Positions 1-5,682 are shown, counted from the first letter of the stretch. The stretch: 5,682 bases of DNA from Kiritimatiellales bacterium (GCA_030588285.1 JAUUYK010000076.1:1-5682); one strand, 5' to 3'. Notes: a model not told the origin generated them from the letters alone. Translations and numbers: made by a program.

Positions 1-34
1 AGAAGGTGGTCGTATAAATCATATCCTTCGACAC
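1..34 (-). CDS. Possible start of a further downstream gene (partial, tentative)
   Basis: After the stop at 50 the minus strand opens an unbroken frame from GTG at 34 or ATG at 22 to the window edge, reading MIYTTTF from the ATG. GAAGGA lies immediately before the ATG, too close for an ideal ribosome site. No terminator is seen in 1-49, so the operon may continue. At this length it could equally be non-coding. Confidence 0.2.
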   Translation of the reverse strand, partial: MSKDMIYTTTF

Positions 35-49
35 AGCTCGATTGATTTC

Positions 50-1378
50 CTACGGCGGCTTCCACGCGCCGGAAACATCCTGCGCCTCAATCAGCATCGG
101 GGCAAATCGGTTATTCCAGCGCAACCACCGAGAACCGCCTCGTTGAAAAATCGCCTGCGTGTTGTAGTACCACTCATACGCAATATTAAAACTTTTGTTT
201 TTGCCGGTCTTTTCCCAGCCCGTATCCCAGTTGGAACATTCAATCTTTTTAAGGTGACCCAACCCCGACTTCACTTCAGACACCGAATTACTACCAACCA
301 ACTGCATGCAAAGCACCGCCACTCCCGTCATATAATCCAGTCCGGCATTCGGCGTTTTATTTCCCAACCGATAATAAAACATTCCTTCTTCGGCGTGCAT
401 CGACTGAATAAACGGCACCGATTTTTTTAAAGCACGCGCAATCCCTTTCACCTGAACCTTCGCGGCTTGTGCCGCCCTCAACGCCTGCACTTGCCAGCCC
501 GCCACCGAGAGATCGCTCCATTTTTCATGTTGATACCGATGGTCCCATCCGCCGGCCGATTGCTGCCCGTCCAGAATCACCTGCACGCCCCGTTCAACCG
601 GACGCTTCAAGGCCGGCGCGCGCGTCAAAGCATAGGCTTCGGCCAAGGCATACGTTGCAATCGCATGGCCATAAACCCCGATATCGTCGTGCGATCCCTT
701 GGTTTTTGAAAATGGACAAAACCAGCCCTTTTTTTCATGCTGCTCCTTTAACAAATAGAGGATGGCCCGTTGCACCGTTTCGCCATAGATCTCCGACTGC
801 GGCGCTTCGCCGTGCGCCAAATAGCAAAGCAAAGCCAATCCCGTCAACCGAGCCCGCTCCTGCTTCGCCGTCATACTCGTACTCGTTCCCGCTCCCCACG
901 AACCATTCTCGCTCTGCACCGACTGCAACCAATCCAGCCCTTTTATAACCGCCTTTTCCGCCCGGCCGCCATACAGCCCGCCAAACTCCCGCAGCAGTTT
1001 TTTACGTCCTCCCGCCGAACGGCCAGCCATGAGGCCCGTCAAAACCAACGGACTTTCAATTTGCTCGATGGAATCCAACCCACTCAAATCCAACTCCGAT
1101 TCTAGCATTGAATCCGGCATCAATTCATCGGCCGGCAGCTTGCTCATCAACTCATCCGGCACCTCCACCGACTCCGCCTTTTCTGGTTCCGGTTCCGGCT
1201 TATCCAGCTCCAGCACCCGCTCTTTCACCACCTGCACATCAATAACGTTCTCTTTTTCCGGCGCGTGAAAAACCAACACCTTCAGCAACACAAATATAAT
1301 CGCCACATGCACCACCACCGAAACGGTGGGCCCGCTGATTTTATTCAGCAAATTATTATTGGAGGAGTTCATGGCCAT
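50..1378 (-). CDS. TonB-like N-terminus fused to a squalene-cyclase-type alpha/alpha-toroid (442 aa)
   Basis: Probable force-transducing partner of the ExbB/ExbD motor. Residues 1-16 are cytoplasmic and 17-37 a single TM helix. That helix contains SVVVH (20-24), matching the Ser16-x3-His20 signature of the E. coli TonB helix, whose His is essential for energy coupling. Next comes IDVQVVKE and a Pro/Glu stretch (KPEPEPE, 60-66), as in TonB periplasmic linkers, then an acidic, Leu-rich region to about 118. The C-terminal 300 residues (about 135-440) form repeats of a prenyltransferase/squalene-oxidase type toroid: LDWLQSVQSENGSWG, YGHAIATYALAEAY, GQQSAGGWDHRY, SVAGWQVQALRAA, FIQSMHAEEGMFYY, YEWYYNTQAIFQRGG and a closing QDVSGAWKPP. 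The DxDD catalytic motif of squalene-hopene cyclase is not seen, so an enzymatic terpene role is doubtful; binding or structural work is likelier. There is no TonB C-terminal domain. ATG 1378 follows a weak GGGAAAG; ATG 1372 is possible. This family is usually annotated only as 'prenyltransferase'. Confidence 0.9.
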   Translation of the reverse strand: MAMNSSNNNLLNKISGPTVSVVVHVAIIFVLLKVLVFHAPEKENVIDVQVVKERVLELDKPEPEPEKAESVEVPDELMSKLPADELMPDSMLESELDLSGLDSIEQIESPLVLTGLMAGRSAGGRKKLLREFGGLYGGRAEKAVIKGLDWLQSVQSENGSWGAGTSTSMTAKQERARLTGLALLCYLAHGEAPQSEIYGETVQRAILYLLKEQHEKKGWFCPFSKTKGSHDDIGVYGHAIATYALAEAYALTRAPALKRPVERGVQVILDGQQSAGGWDHRYQHEKWSDLSVAGWQVQALRAAQAAKVQVKGIARALKKSVPFIQSMHAEEGMFYYRLGNKTPNAGLDYMTGVAVLCMQLVGSNSVSEVKSGLGHLKKIECSNWDTGWEKTGKNKSFNIAYEWYYNTQAIFQRGGSRWLRWNNRFAPMLIEAQDVSGAWKPP

Positions 1379-1382
1379 TAAT

Positions 1383-1805
1383 TTACTTTCCCGACATGAC
1401 CGAAATCTGAATCAGCCCTGTTTTCGCACAGGTATCCAATACCTCAATAAGCCGGCCGTGTAGCGATTTATTATCGCACGTAACCAACACCGTCTGTTTG
1501 GTGCTAATCTGCGCCAATTTTTCCAGCAGCGCATCCAACTCCTTTTTCGTTACTTCCCGCCCATTGATGGCATACCCCTTCGGCAATACCGCCACCCGAA
1601 TCATATCCATTGCCGGCTTCGGCGTTGCCCGACTCTCCTCTGATTTTGGCCGCGATATCTCCAGATGCGCCAGCACATCCGCAGTACTAAACGTCACCAA
1701 AAAATAGATCAGTAGTTGAAAAACCACATCAATCATCGGCGTCATTGACAGCTCGATTTCAGCGTCGGCTTCCAGGGAAAAGCGGCGGCGGTTTTTACGG
1801 CGCAT
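1383..1805 (-). CDS. exbD: ExbD/TolR-family protein, second copy (140 aa)
   Basis: Second ExbD-type subunit of the same motor. A strongly basic N-terminus (MRRKNRRRF), fitting the cytoplasmic side, is followed by an acidic patch (EADAEIE, 12-18), then SMTPMIDVVFQLLIYFLVTFS (20-40). Asp26 is the conserved pore aspartate. The periplasmic part (about 65-140) ends in the family helix and strand LIEVLDTCAKTGLIQISVM. The start is placed at ATG 1805, not at the in-frame TTG at 1841: AAGGAG lies 4 nt before 1805, whereas the TTG overlaps the previous stop, has no ribosome site and would add 12 atypical residues. The gene begins 32 bp after the first exbD stop, and its stop lies 4 bp before the next ATG. 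The short spacing (4 nt) of its Shine-Dalgarno is the only weak point in the start call. Confidence 0.94.
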   Translation of the reverse strand: MRRKNRRRFSLEADAEIELSMTPMIDVVFQLLIYFLVTFSTADVLAHLEISRPKSEESRATPKPAMDMIRVAVLPKGYAINGREVTKKELDALLEKLAQISTKQTVLVTCDNKSLHGRLIEVLDTCAKTGLIQISVMSGK

Positions 1806-1809
1806 CAGA

Positions 1810-1815
1810 CTCCTT
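1810..1815 (-). promoter_or_regulatory. Shine-Dalgarno deciding the second exbD start
   Basis: On the minus strand this reads AAGGAG, followed by TCTG and the ATG at 1805. It separates the true start from an upstream in-frame TTG at 1841 that would give a protein 12 residues longer. Confidence 0.65.
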
Positions 1816-1837
1816 TTGGGGGGCGACAAATTTAAGG

Positions 1838-2272
1838 TCAAAAATCATCGACTGAATCCTTCACCGCCACAAACGCGATTTTGTAAAGGCCAGCACCAGT
1901 GCAGATATCCAGCACCTGTTTCACATGCGTGTGGCAGGTTTCAGAGTCGGCTCTTATCAGGATCGGGATCGTGGGGCCATGTACCCCGTAGTCGGCAACG
2001 GTCTTGGTTAAAATTGTCCGCAATTTCGAGCGCGTTAGCGCAGTGCGGGCAATGGATATTTTTCCGCGATCATCTACCTCGACGGTAATGGTTCGCGGAT
2101 CTTTGGTGTCGGCCATTGCAGGAGCATTCGGAGAGTCGGCCAATTTAATAAACTCCGAAAACTGCTCCTGCTCCAACTGCGCCGTACAGACAAAAAAGAT
2201 AATCATCTGGAACACCACGTCGATCATTGGTGTCATGTTGATGGATCCTGAACTCTGGTTTGAATGTTTCAT
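1838..2272 (-). CDS. exbD: ExbD/TolR-family protein, first copy (144 aa)
   Basis: Single-pass inner-membrane protein whose helix sits within the ExbB pore, with a small periplasmic domain. The short N-terminus (1-15) leads into NMTPMIDVVFQMIIFF (12-27). Asp18 is the conserved proton-carrying aspartate, equivalent to Asp25 of E. coli ExbD. The TM runs to about residue 32 and holds a Cys at 29. The periplasmic domain (about 55-144) has the family pattern ITVEVDDRGKISI, PILIRAD and a final VKQVLDICTGAGLYKIAF helix-strand. Length is normal for ExbD. The start is forced: an in-frame TAA lies two codons upstream of the ATG at 2272, and no earlier start is possible. No Shine-Dalgarno is visible in the 50 bp between exbB and this gene, which instead hold a small hairpin. 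It differs clearly from the second ExbD, so the two are paralogues, perhaps forming a heterodimer (inference). Confidence 0.94.
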   Translation of the reverse strand: MKHSNQSSGSINMTPMIDVVFQMIIFFVCTAQLEQEQFSEFIKLADSPNAPAMADTKDPRTITVEVDDRGKISIARTALTRSKLRTILTKTVADYGVHGPTIPILIRADSETCHTHVKQVLDICTGAGLYKIAFVAVKDSVDDF

Positions 2273-2285
2273 ATTTTAGGGTCGC

Positions 2286-2307
2286 AGGTCGGAAAACCAA
2301 AAGACCT
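2286..2307 (-). other. Small hairpin between exbB and first exbD
   Basis: AGGTC (2286-2290) and GACCT (2303-2307) pair perfectly. Between them GG/CC can pair around an AAAA loop with a four-base bulge. It lies in the 50 bp gap just before an ATG that has no Shine-Dalgarno. It is too weak, and lacks a T-tract, to be called a terminator. It may tune translation or mRNA stability, or be chance. Confidence 0.3.
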
Positions 2308-2322
2308 TGGACCGTCAGACTT

Positions 2323-3078
2323 TCAGGCCTTCACGGCCGATTTTTTCAACCCCTTCATCACATCCATCGTGAGACTCTCCATCGTGAGAATCACTTTAGC
2401 GGCTCGGTTGCGAAAAAAGAAATAGGCGCCAATCGCTGGGACCGCGATAACTAAGCCGGCGGCAGTCGTGTAAAGGGCCTGCGAAATATTGACGGCGAGC
2501 AATGCATTTTTTGCCGCACCGGAGGTGGTGCCGAGGGTCGCGAAAGCAAGGATCATCCCCTGCACGGTTCCCAGCAGGCCGAGCATTGGAGCCAGGTTCC
2601 CCACAACATTAAGATAGTTCACGCGCTGAAGTATTTTTTCCGCTTCCATATCAGATGCAATTCCAATGGCCTCCTGTGCGATTTCAACACCGTCATCAAC
2701 GCTTTCAAAGCCGGCCAAAAGAATATTAGAATACGGCCCCGGAACATCCCGACATCGCTGCGCCGCCTTTTTTAGACTTCCTTCATCGATTGCTTCATGC
2801 ACCAGTGAGATTAATGTTTTTGGAATGATTTTTGAGGCGCGGATATTAATAAGGGAATCCGCAATCAACGTGACTCCCGTCATCGAAAGCCCCGCCAACC
2901 CCAACCAGAGCAACATGCCAAACGGACCGCCCCCCTTCACCACATCGAGAAATCCCGAAATCTCTTCCGGCGCAGTTTCAGCCGCCTGCACCGCCTCGCT
3001 CTTTACAATGCCGGCCTCCTGCCCAAATACCGAAATGACCCCAAAAATCACGATCCAAACCCCTATCCATTTTTTCAT
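2323..3078 (-). CDS. exbB: ExbB/TolQ/MotA-family proton channel subunit with signal peptide (251 aa)
   Basis: Inner-membrane proton-channel subunit that, with ExbD, converts the proton gradient into mechanical work on a TonB-like partner. The ATG at 3078 is preferred over earlier in-frame codons: it begins a signal-peptide-like segment (MKKWIG, hydrophobic 5-18, FGQ), overlaps the previous stop as ATGA, and has AAGGGG 7 nt upstream. After a short periplasmic stretch (20-50) come TM1 (about 53-77), a cytoplasmic loop (80-150), TM2 (about 156-181) with the family hallmark LAPMLGLLGTVQGM, and TM3 (about 200-222) with ALYTTAAGLVIAVPA. Thr171 and Thr205 match the channel threonines of ExbB (T148 and T181 in E. 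coli). The position of E. coli Glu176 is Gln200 here. The signal peptide is a variation on the shorter E. coli protein and is, from memory, common in PVC and some other phyla. The adjacent exbD genes and TonB-like gene favour ExbB over TolQ or MotA. Confidence 0.95.
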   Translation of the reverse strand: MKKWIGVWIVIFGVISVFGQEAGIVKSEAVQAAETAPEEISGFLDVVKGGGPFGMLLWLGLAGLSMTGVTLIADSLINIRASKIIPKTLISLVHEAIDEGSLKKAAQRCRDVPGPYSNILLAGFESVDDGVEIAQEAIGIASDMEAEKILQRVNYLNVVGNLAPMLGLLGTVQGMILAFATLGTTSGAAKNALLAVNISQALYTTAAGLVIAVPAIGAYFFFRNRAAKVILTMESLTMDVMKGLKKSAVKA

Positions 3079-3746
3079 TTTTCTGCCCCTTCCGTATTCG
3101 AAATTCGTTCGGCCGCATTTTTTGCGGATTCTTTTTGTGCGTTGAAAAAGGTGGCCACTTTGAGCCAATCCCGACGCGCTCCGGCCCGATCGCCGTCGGC
3201 ATTTTTAAGGTCCCCACGCATCAGATAGGCTCGCGCGGCGGCCTCGCGGGACCCGGTGGAAATATCCGTTTCTAGCATGGAACAAATCCGCTCCCGATTG
3301 CCTGTTTTTAGCACGGCATCGCGATGCCGTGCCTGAAGCTCCAGATCGGTCAACTGATCCAAGGCTTCGAACTCAACGACGGCCTCAAGAAATTGGCCGG
3401 CGTGATAATAATAATTTGCGAGTAAGAGAATTGCGGTTTGATCCCACTCCAAAAAGCGATAGGCACTTTTCACCTGCTTTAATAAAGGAACGGCCTGCTC
3501 GCCTTGCTCATTTTGTAGCAGTCGCTCCGCCTGTTCCAACTGCTTCGGGCGATCCGCTGCTGCGGAACGGTATTGTTCTTTTCGAAAGGTCAACTTTTGG
3601 CCGGTTGCGGTGGTTAAGGTTACCGCCCCCTCTTCACCCGCCGAAATTTTTACTCCGTTGATCTGCCGCCCAGATTGGGTCACGACATAAGCCGCATTCG
3701 CCGAAGCAGTTAACATTAGAATGACCAGACTAGTTCGCCAGTGCAT
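3075..3746 (-). CDS. Exported protein, N-terminal beta-rich segment plus helical (TPR-like) tail (223 aa)
   Basis: Predicted periplasmic accessory protein of unknown biochemical role. The start is set at the ATG at 3746, although the frame stays open much further upstream, because this Met begins a signal peptide (hydrophobic 7-14, ANA at 16-18, cleavage before Ala19) and has a strong ribosome site, GGGAGG, about 9 nt before it. The longer version would be the upstream gene read in another frame. Residues 19-60 look like a short beta domain with alternating hydrophobics: YVVTQSGRQINGVKIS, then VTLTTATGQKLTF. I recall similar segments in exported proteins encoded beside exbB/exbD in PVC bacteria, but cannot name a Pfam family. 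Residues 65-215 are amphipathic helices of TPR type, with GEQAVPLL, AGQFLEAVVEFEAL and ARAYLMRGDL. The gene overlaps the upstream TPR gene by 17 bp, and its TGA overlaps the exbB ATG (ATGA), so translation of the three is probably coupled. Confidence 0.85.
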   Translation of the reverse strand: MHWRTSLVILMLTASANAAYVVTQSGRQINGVKISAGEEGAVTLTTATGQKLTFRKEQYRSAAADRPKQLEQAERLLQNEQGEQAVPLLKQVKSAYRFLEWDQTAILLLANYYYHAGQFLEAVVEFEALDQLTDLELQARHRDAVLKTGNRERICSMLETDISTGSREAAARAYLMRGDLKNADGDRAGARRDWLKVATFFNAQKESAKNAAERISNTEGAEK

Positions 3747-5556
3747 GCCCTGCTTCCTCCCGATATTTCCCAATGACGGGCCGTTGATTGTGTTGCGGAA
3801 AAATAATTTCAAACTGAGCGCAACTATCGAGGGCAACCTGATATTTCTGCATTGAAAAACAGAGCGGCAAGCTCGCAATAATGCTCCGGGCGATGAAGGG
3901 ACGGTCGGCCATTTTGTCGGGGTTGGCGAGCAGGACAATCCGCTGAAATGCGGCGAGCTGATCTTCAGGATCGGAGATGAGTTCTGCCATTTCAAAAATC
4001 GTTTCATAGGTCGGTCGACCCACAACCACTTCACCATAGGCCACGAGTGCAGTATTGATTTCCCCAAGCTGAACCCACGCGCGCGCCTGCATTAACCGAG
4101 CATCATAAAATTTGGGTAAGGCCGGAAAATCGGCCAATAATTTTTCCACGGTCTGCACGCATTCAAGAAATCTTGCCCGACCAAATTGCGCGGTGGCGAT
4201 GCTGAATCGTGAGCGAGTGGTGGCAGGCAAAACTAATTTAAAAGCTTGTTCGGCTAATCGAAATTCTTTCGCATCCAACAGCATTTCTCCCGCGTCTAGA
4301 TAGATGCGGGCTTCAAACGCCTCATCATGAGAAAGCTCGTGCTCTACTCGATTAAACCAATGGGCTTCGATGACCGCAGTCAACAAACCGACCCGCGCAC
4401 GCGGAACCAATTTCGAGCTTGGAAATTCAAGCAGAAATCGATCGTAGGCGGCGATGCTCTTGGCACATTCGGCTTGAATGTAGACGGCTTTTTCTAGGGA
4501 CTCACCCGATTCTCCCCGGAGGCGAAGCTCCGCTTCCAACGCGTGGAAATATGCGAGGGTCTCTTTCCAATTTTCGGTCGTATAAGCTTTCCATGCAAAA
4601 TGCGAGAGGACGTTCGCACGGTGCGATCCATCGGGAAATGCGGCGAGATAGGTTGCAAAAATTTCGGCGGCCATTTCGTCATTTTCATCCACATATCGGC
4701 GGCCGATTCCGAACACTGCGGCCGGAGCGTCGGAGGCGGCACCCAACCGCTCACAAATATATTCCGCCGTCATCAATGCGTCTTCGTTCCGATTCAGGTG
4801 AATAAAACAGATGCCGAGGTTTCGAAGGGCTTTAATGGAGCTTTCAGACTCGGGAAAAAAAGTAAGCGCATTCAACAGCGGTGTCGTGGCTTTCTTAAAA
4901 TGTTCTTCCTTCATCAAACGCGCACCGAGTTTAAATTGAGCTGCCATGAAGGCCGCGCGGTGCGGTCCCATTCTAATGCGCACCTGTTTTCCGTGGCGTT
5001 CAATCTCTTTGCAGGTTGCCTCGGCTTTTTGTTGCGCCGCGTCGCCCCAGGGGCTGGGGCCGTATTTGATATAGACATTGCAGTAGTGCTTCAAGGCATT
5101 GATGGTGGGATCGAGCTTCCCTGTTTTTTCGTATTCCACGCGGTAGGTTTCGGCGAGAATATAGCGACAACCAGCCACTGGACTAAGCGTTGAAACGGGA
5201 ATCTGATTGGCTTTAAGGTTCTTTTCGATGTTCTGTAGCACCTCGGCCTGCCCGAGCAATATGGTTCTGGCCTCAAGCCAATCGCCATCGAGCAGCAGCA
5301 CCCGAGCCCATGTCACGACCGAGTCGCCGAACCAAATATCCATGGCCCCGAGTTGAACATCGGAGCAGCGGGCCAATACTTCGCCCCGAATTTTTTTATA
5401 GACTGACTTTGAAAGTTCGTCGGTTTCCAACCGTTCAATTCCTGCTCGAGCGCGCTGCGCTTGGAGTTGATGATGGGAAACGGAATGAGTAGGTTGAGCA
5501 CAGACAAAACCAGAATTTAAAAATAGCATTAGAATTAGTATATACTTCAAATCCAT
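3730..5556 (-). CDS. Exported TPR-repeat protein (608 aa), first gene of an ExbBD operon
   Basis: Probable periplasmic tetratricopeptide-type helical repeat protein acting as a scaffold or partner of the ExbB/ExbD machine encoded downstream; no enzymatic motif is seen. Residues 1-20 form a Sec signal peptide: Lys4, a hydrophobic core, and VCA before Gln21. There is no convincing lipobox, so it is probably soluble. From about residue 200 to 590 the protein is a run of paired amphipathic helices with TPR-like signatures: an 'A..LG......A' pattern, and units often closing with FP as in FFPESES (233-239), AAFPDG (305-310), LEFPSS (376-381), ADFPAL (475-480) and IIFPQH (584-589). Repeats of this kind recall the TPRs of YbgF/CpoB or BamD-like proteins, but no orthology is claimed. 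Residues 21-195 are also helical, with less clear repeats. The ATG at 5556 is chosen because the signal peptide starts there. There is almost no Shine-Dalgarno sequence, and a promoter lies immediately upstream. The 3' end overlaps the next gene by 17 bp. Exact partner unknown. Confidence 0.9.
   Translation of the reverse strand: MDLKYILILMLFLNSGFVCAQPTHSVSHHQLQAQRARAGIERLETDELSKSVYKKIRGEVLARCSDVQLGAMDIWFGDSVVTWARVLLLDGDWLEARTILLGQAEVLQNIEKNLKANQIPVSTLSPVAGCRYILAETYRVEYEKTGKLDPTINALKHYCNVYIKYGPSPWGDAAQQKAEATCKEIERHGKQVRIRMGPHRAAFMAAQFKLGARLMKEEHFKKATTPLLNALTFFPESESSIKALRNLGICFIHLNRNEDALMTAEYICERLGAASDAPAAVFGIGRRYVDENDEMAAEIFATYLAAFPDGSHRANVLSHFAWKAYTTENWKETLAYFHALEAELRLRGESGESLEKAVYIQAECAKSIAAYDRFLLEFPSSKLVPRARVGLLTAVIEAHWFNRVEHELSHDEAFEARIYLDAGEMLLDAKEFRLAEQAFKLVLPATTRSRFSIATAQFGRARFLECVQTVEKLLADFPALPKFYDARLMQARAWVQLGEINTALVAYGEVVVGRPTYETIFEMAELISDPEDQLAAFQRIVLLANPDKMADRPFIARSIIASLPLCFSMQKYQVALDSCAQFEIIFPQHNQRPVIGKYREEAGHALAN
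3753..3761 (-). promoter_or_regulatory. Strong Shine-Dalgarno that fixes the start at 3746
   Basis: On the minus strand this reads GGGAGGAAG, with GGAGG ending 9 nt before the ATG at 3746. It is the best ribosome binding site in the window. It lies inside the 3' end of the upstream TPR gene and supports the 223 aa start rather than any longer in-frame extension. Confidence 0.75.
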
Positions 5557-5590
5557 TTCTCAACTATATCAGTCTTTCAAAATGAGGCAA
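5557..5590 (-). promoter_or_regulatory. Extended -10 promoter of the operon, likely leaderless start
   Basis: On the minus strand there is TTGCCT (5585-5590), a 16 nt spacer, and TATAGT (5563-5568) preceded by TG one base before it (TGATATAGT, an extended -10). Only TGAGAA separates the -10 from the ATG at 5556, so the usual +1 would be the A of the start codon itself. No clear Shine-Dalgarno is present, which fits a leaderless mRNA. The call rests on pattern matching only; a promoter further upstream is possible. Confidence 0.5.
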
Positions 5591-5661
5591 CGATGCAGTT
5601 CATCGATCTGGCCACGTCACCACGCCAACGATCTGATCTTATATTGTTCTGTTCAAACTCA

Positions 5662-5682
5662 ACCCGTCGGGTCAGTATATCA
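5662..5682 (-). promoter_or_regulatory. Possible distal -10 element and adjacent palindrome
   Basis: At the right edge the minus strand reads TGATATACT (5674-5682), a second extended -10-like sequence whose -35 would lie outside the window. It is followed one base later by the perfect palindrome ACCCG-A-CGGGT (5662-5672), at about the expected +1, where an operator could sit. The rest of the 126 bp upstream region has no gene; it holds a direct repeat CGATCTG at 5604-5610 and 5629-5635. Confidence 0.25.

Noticed and set aside
469..948. A 159-codon plus-strand open frame opposite the toroid gene
   Set aside because: Pro/Arg/Ser-rich translation typical of a shadow frame; the minus strand has a convincing protein here.
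50..1378. Genuine squalene-hopene cyclase or hopanoid-synthesis enzyme
   Set aside because: Too short (about 300 residue toroid versus over 600 for the cyclase), no DxDD motif, and no hopanoid genes nearby; the context is ExbB/ExbD.
2286..2307. Intrinsic terminator between exbB and exbD
   Set aside because: The stem is short and bulged, and no T-run follows; ExbB and ExbD are expected to be co-expressed.
2666..3145. A 159-codon plus-strand open frame opposite exbB
   Set aside because: Antisense shadow of a strongly conserved ExbB sequence; low-complexity Ser/Pro composition and no family features.
3747..4067. N-terminal extension of the 223 aa protein by 107 residues
   Set aside because: The extension overlaps the TPR coding region in another frame, and the signal peptide and strong Shine-Dalgarno both point to 3746.
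4543..5193. A 216-codon plus-strand open frame opposite the large TPR gene
   Set aside because: Its translation is Cys/Arg/Gly-rich without domain pattern, and it lies fully antisense to a gene with a signal peptide and clear repeats.
1..5682. CRISPR arrays, tRNA or rRNA genes, insertion sequences
   Set aside because: No regularly spaced repeats, cloverleaf, rRNA-like segment, transposase or long terminal inverted repeat was found by reading.

Overview
The window carries one tightly packed operon, read entirely from the minus strand (right to left), with six genes. In transcription order they are: a large exported TPR-type repeat protein (608 aa), a smaller exported protein with an N-terminal beta-rich segment and a helical-repeat tail (223 aa), an ExbB/TolQ-type proton-channel protein with a signal peptide (251 aa), two different ExbD/TolR proteins (144 and 140 aa), and a 442 aa protein that joins a TonB-like N-terminus to a C-terminal alpha/alpha-toroid of the squalene-cyclase/prenyltransferase-repeat type. 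Genes overlap by 17 bp and 4 bp or are separated by 50, 32 and 4 bp. No convincing terminator is seen inside or at the end, and the operon may continue past the left edge.

The organism is probably a Gram-negative member of the PVC superphylum (Planctomycetes/Verrucomicrobiota/Kiritimatiellota/Lentisphaerae). This is an inference from family recall: ExbB with an N-terminal signal peptide, paired ExbDs, TPR proteins, and toroid proteins with the 'GHAIATYALAEAY' and 'SVAGWQVQAL' style repeats are familiar from those genomes. No 16S or other marker is in the window, so the phylum is not proven.

Layout: 5557-5682 is the upstream region, with a good extended -10 promoter placed so that the mRNA would start at or very near the ATG. 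3730-5556 and 3075-3746 encode the two exported accessory proteins. 2323-3078, 1838-2272 and 1383-1805 encode the inner-membrane motor (ExbB, ExbD1, ExbD2). 50-1378 encodes the likely force-transducing partner. 1-49 may hold the start of another gene.

Proposed working model (inference): ExbB plus an ExbD pair uses the proton gradient to energise the TonB-like transmembrane helix of the 442 aa protein. That helix keeps the Ser-x3-His signature of TonB. Instead of ending in a TonB C-terminal domain that grips outer-membrane receptors, the protein ends in a periplasmic toroid. The two exported repeat proteins would be periplasmic scaffolds or partners. The complete set looks like a dedicated, uncharacterised PMF-driven envelope machine and is the main item of interest here.
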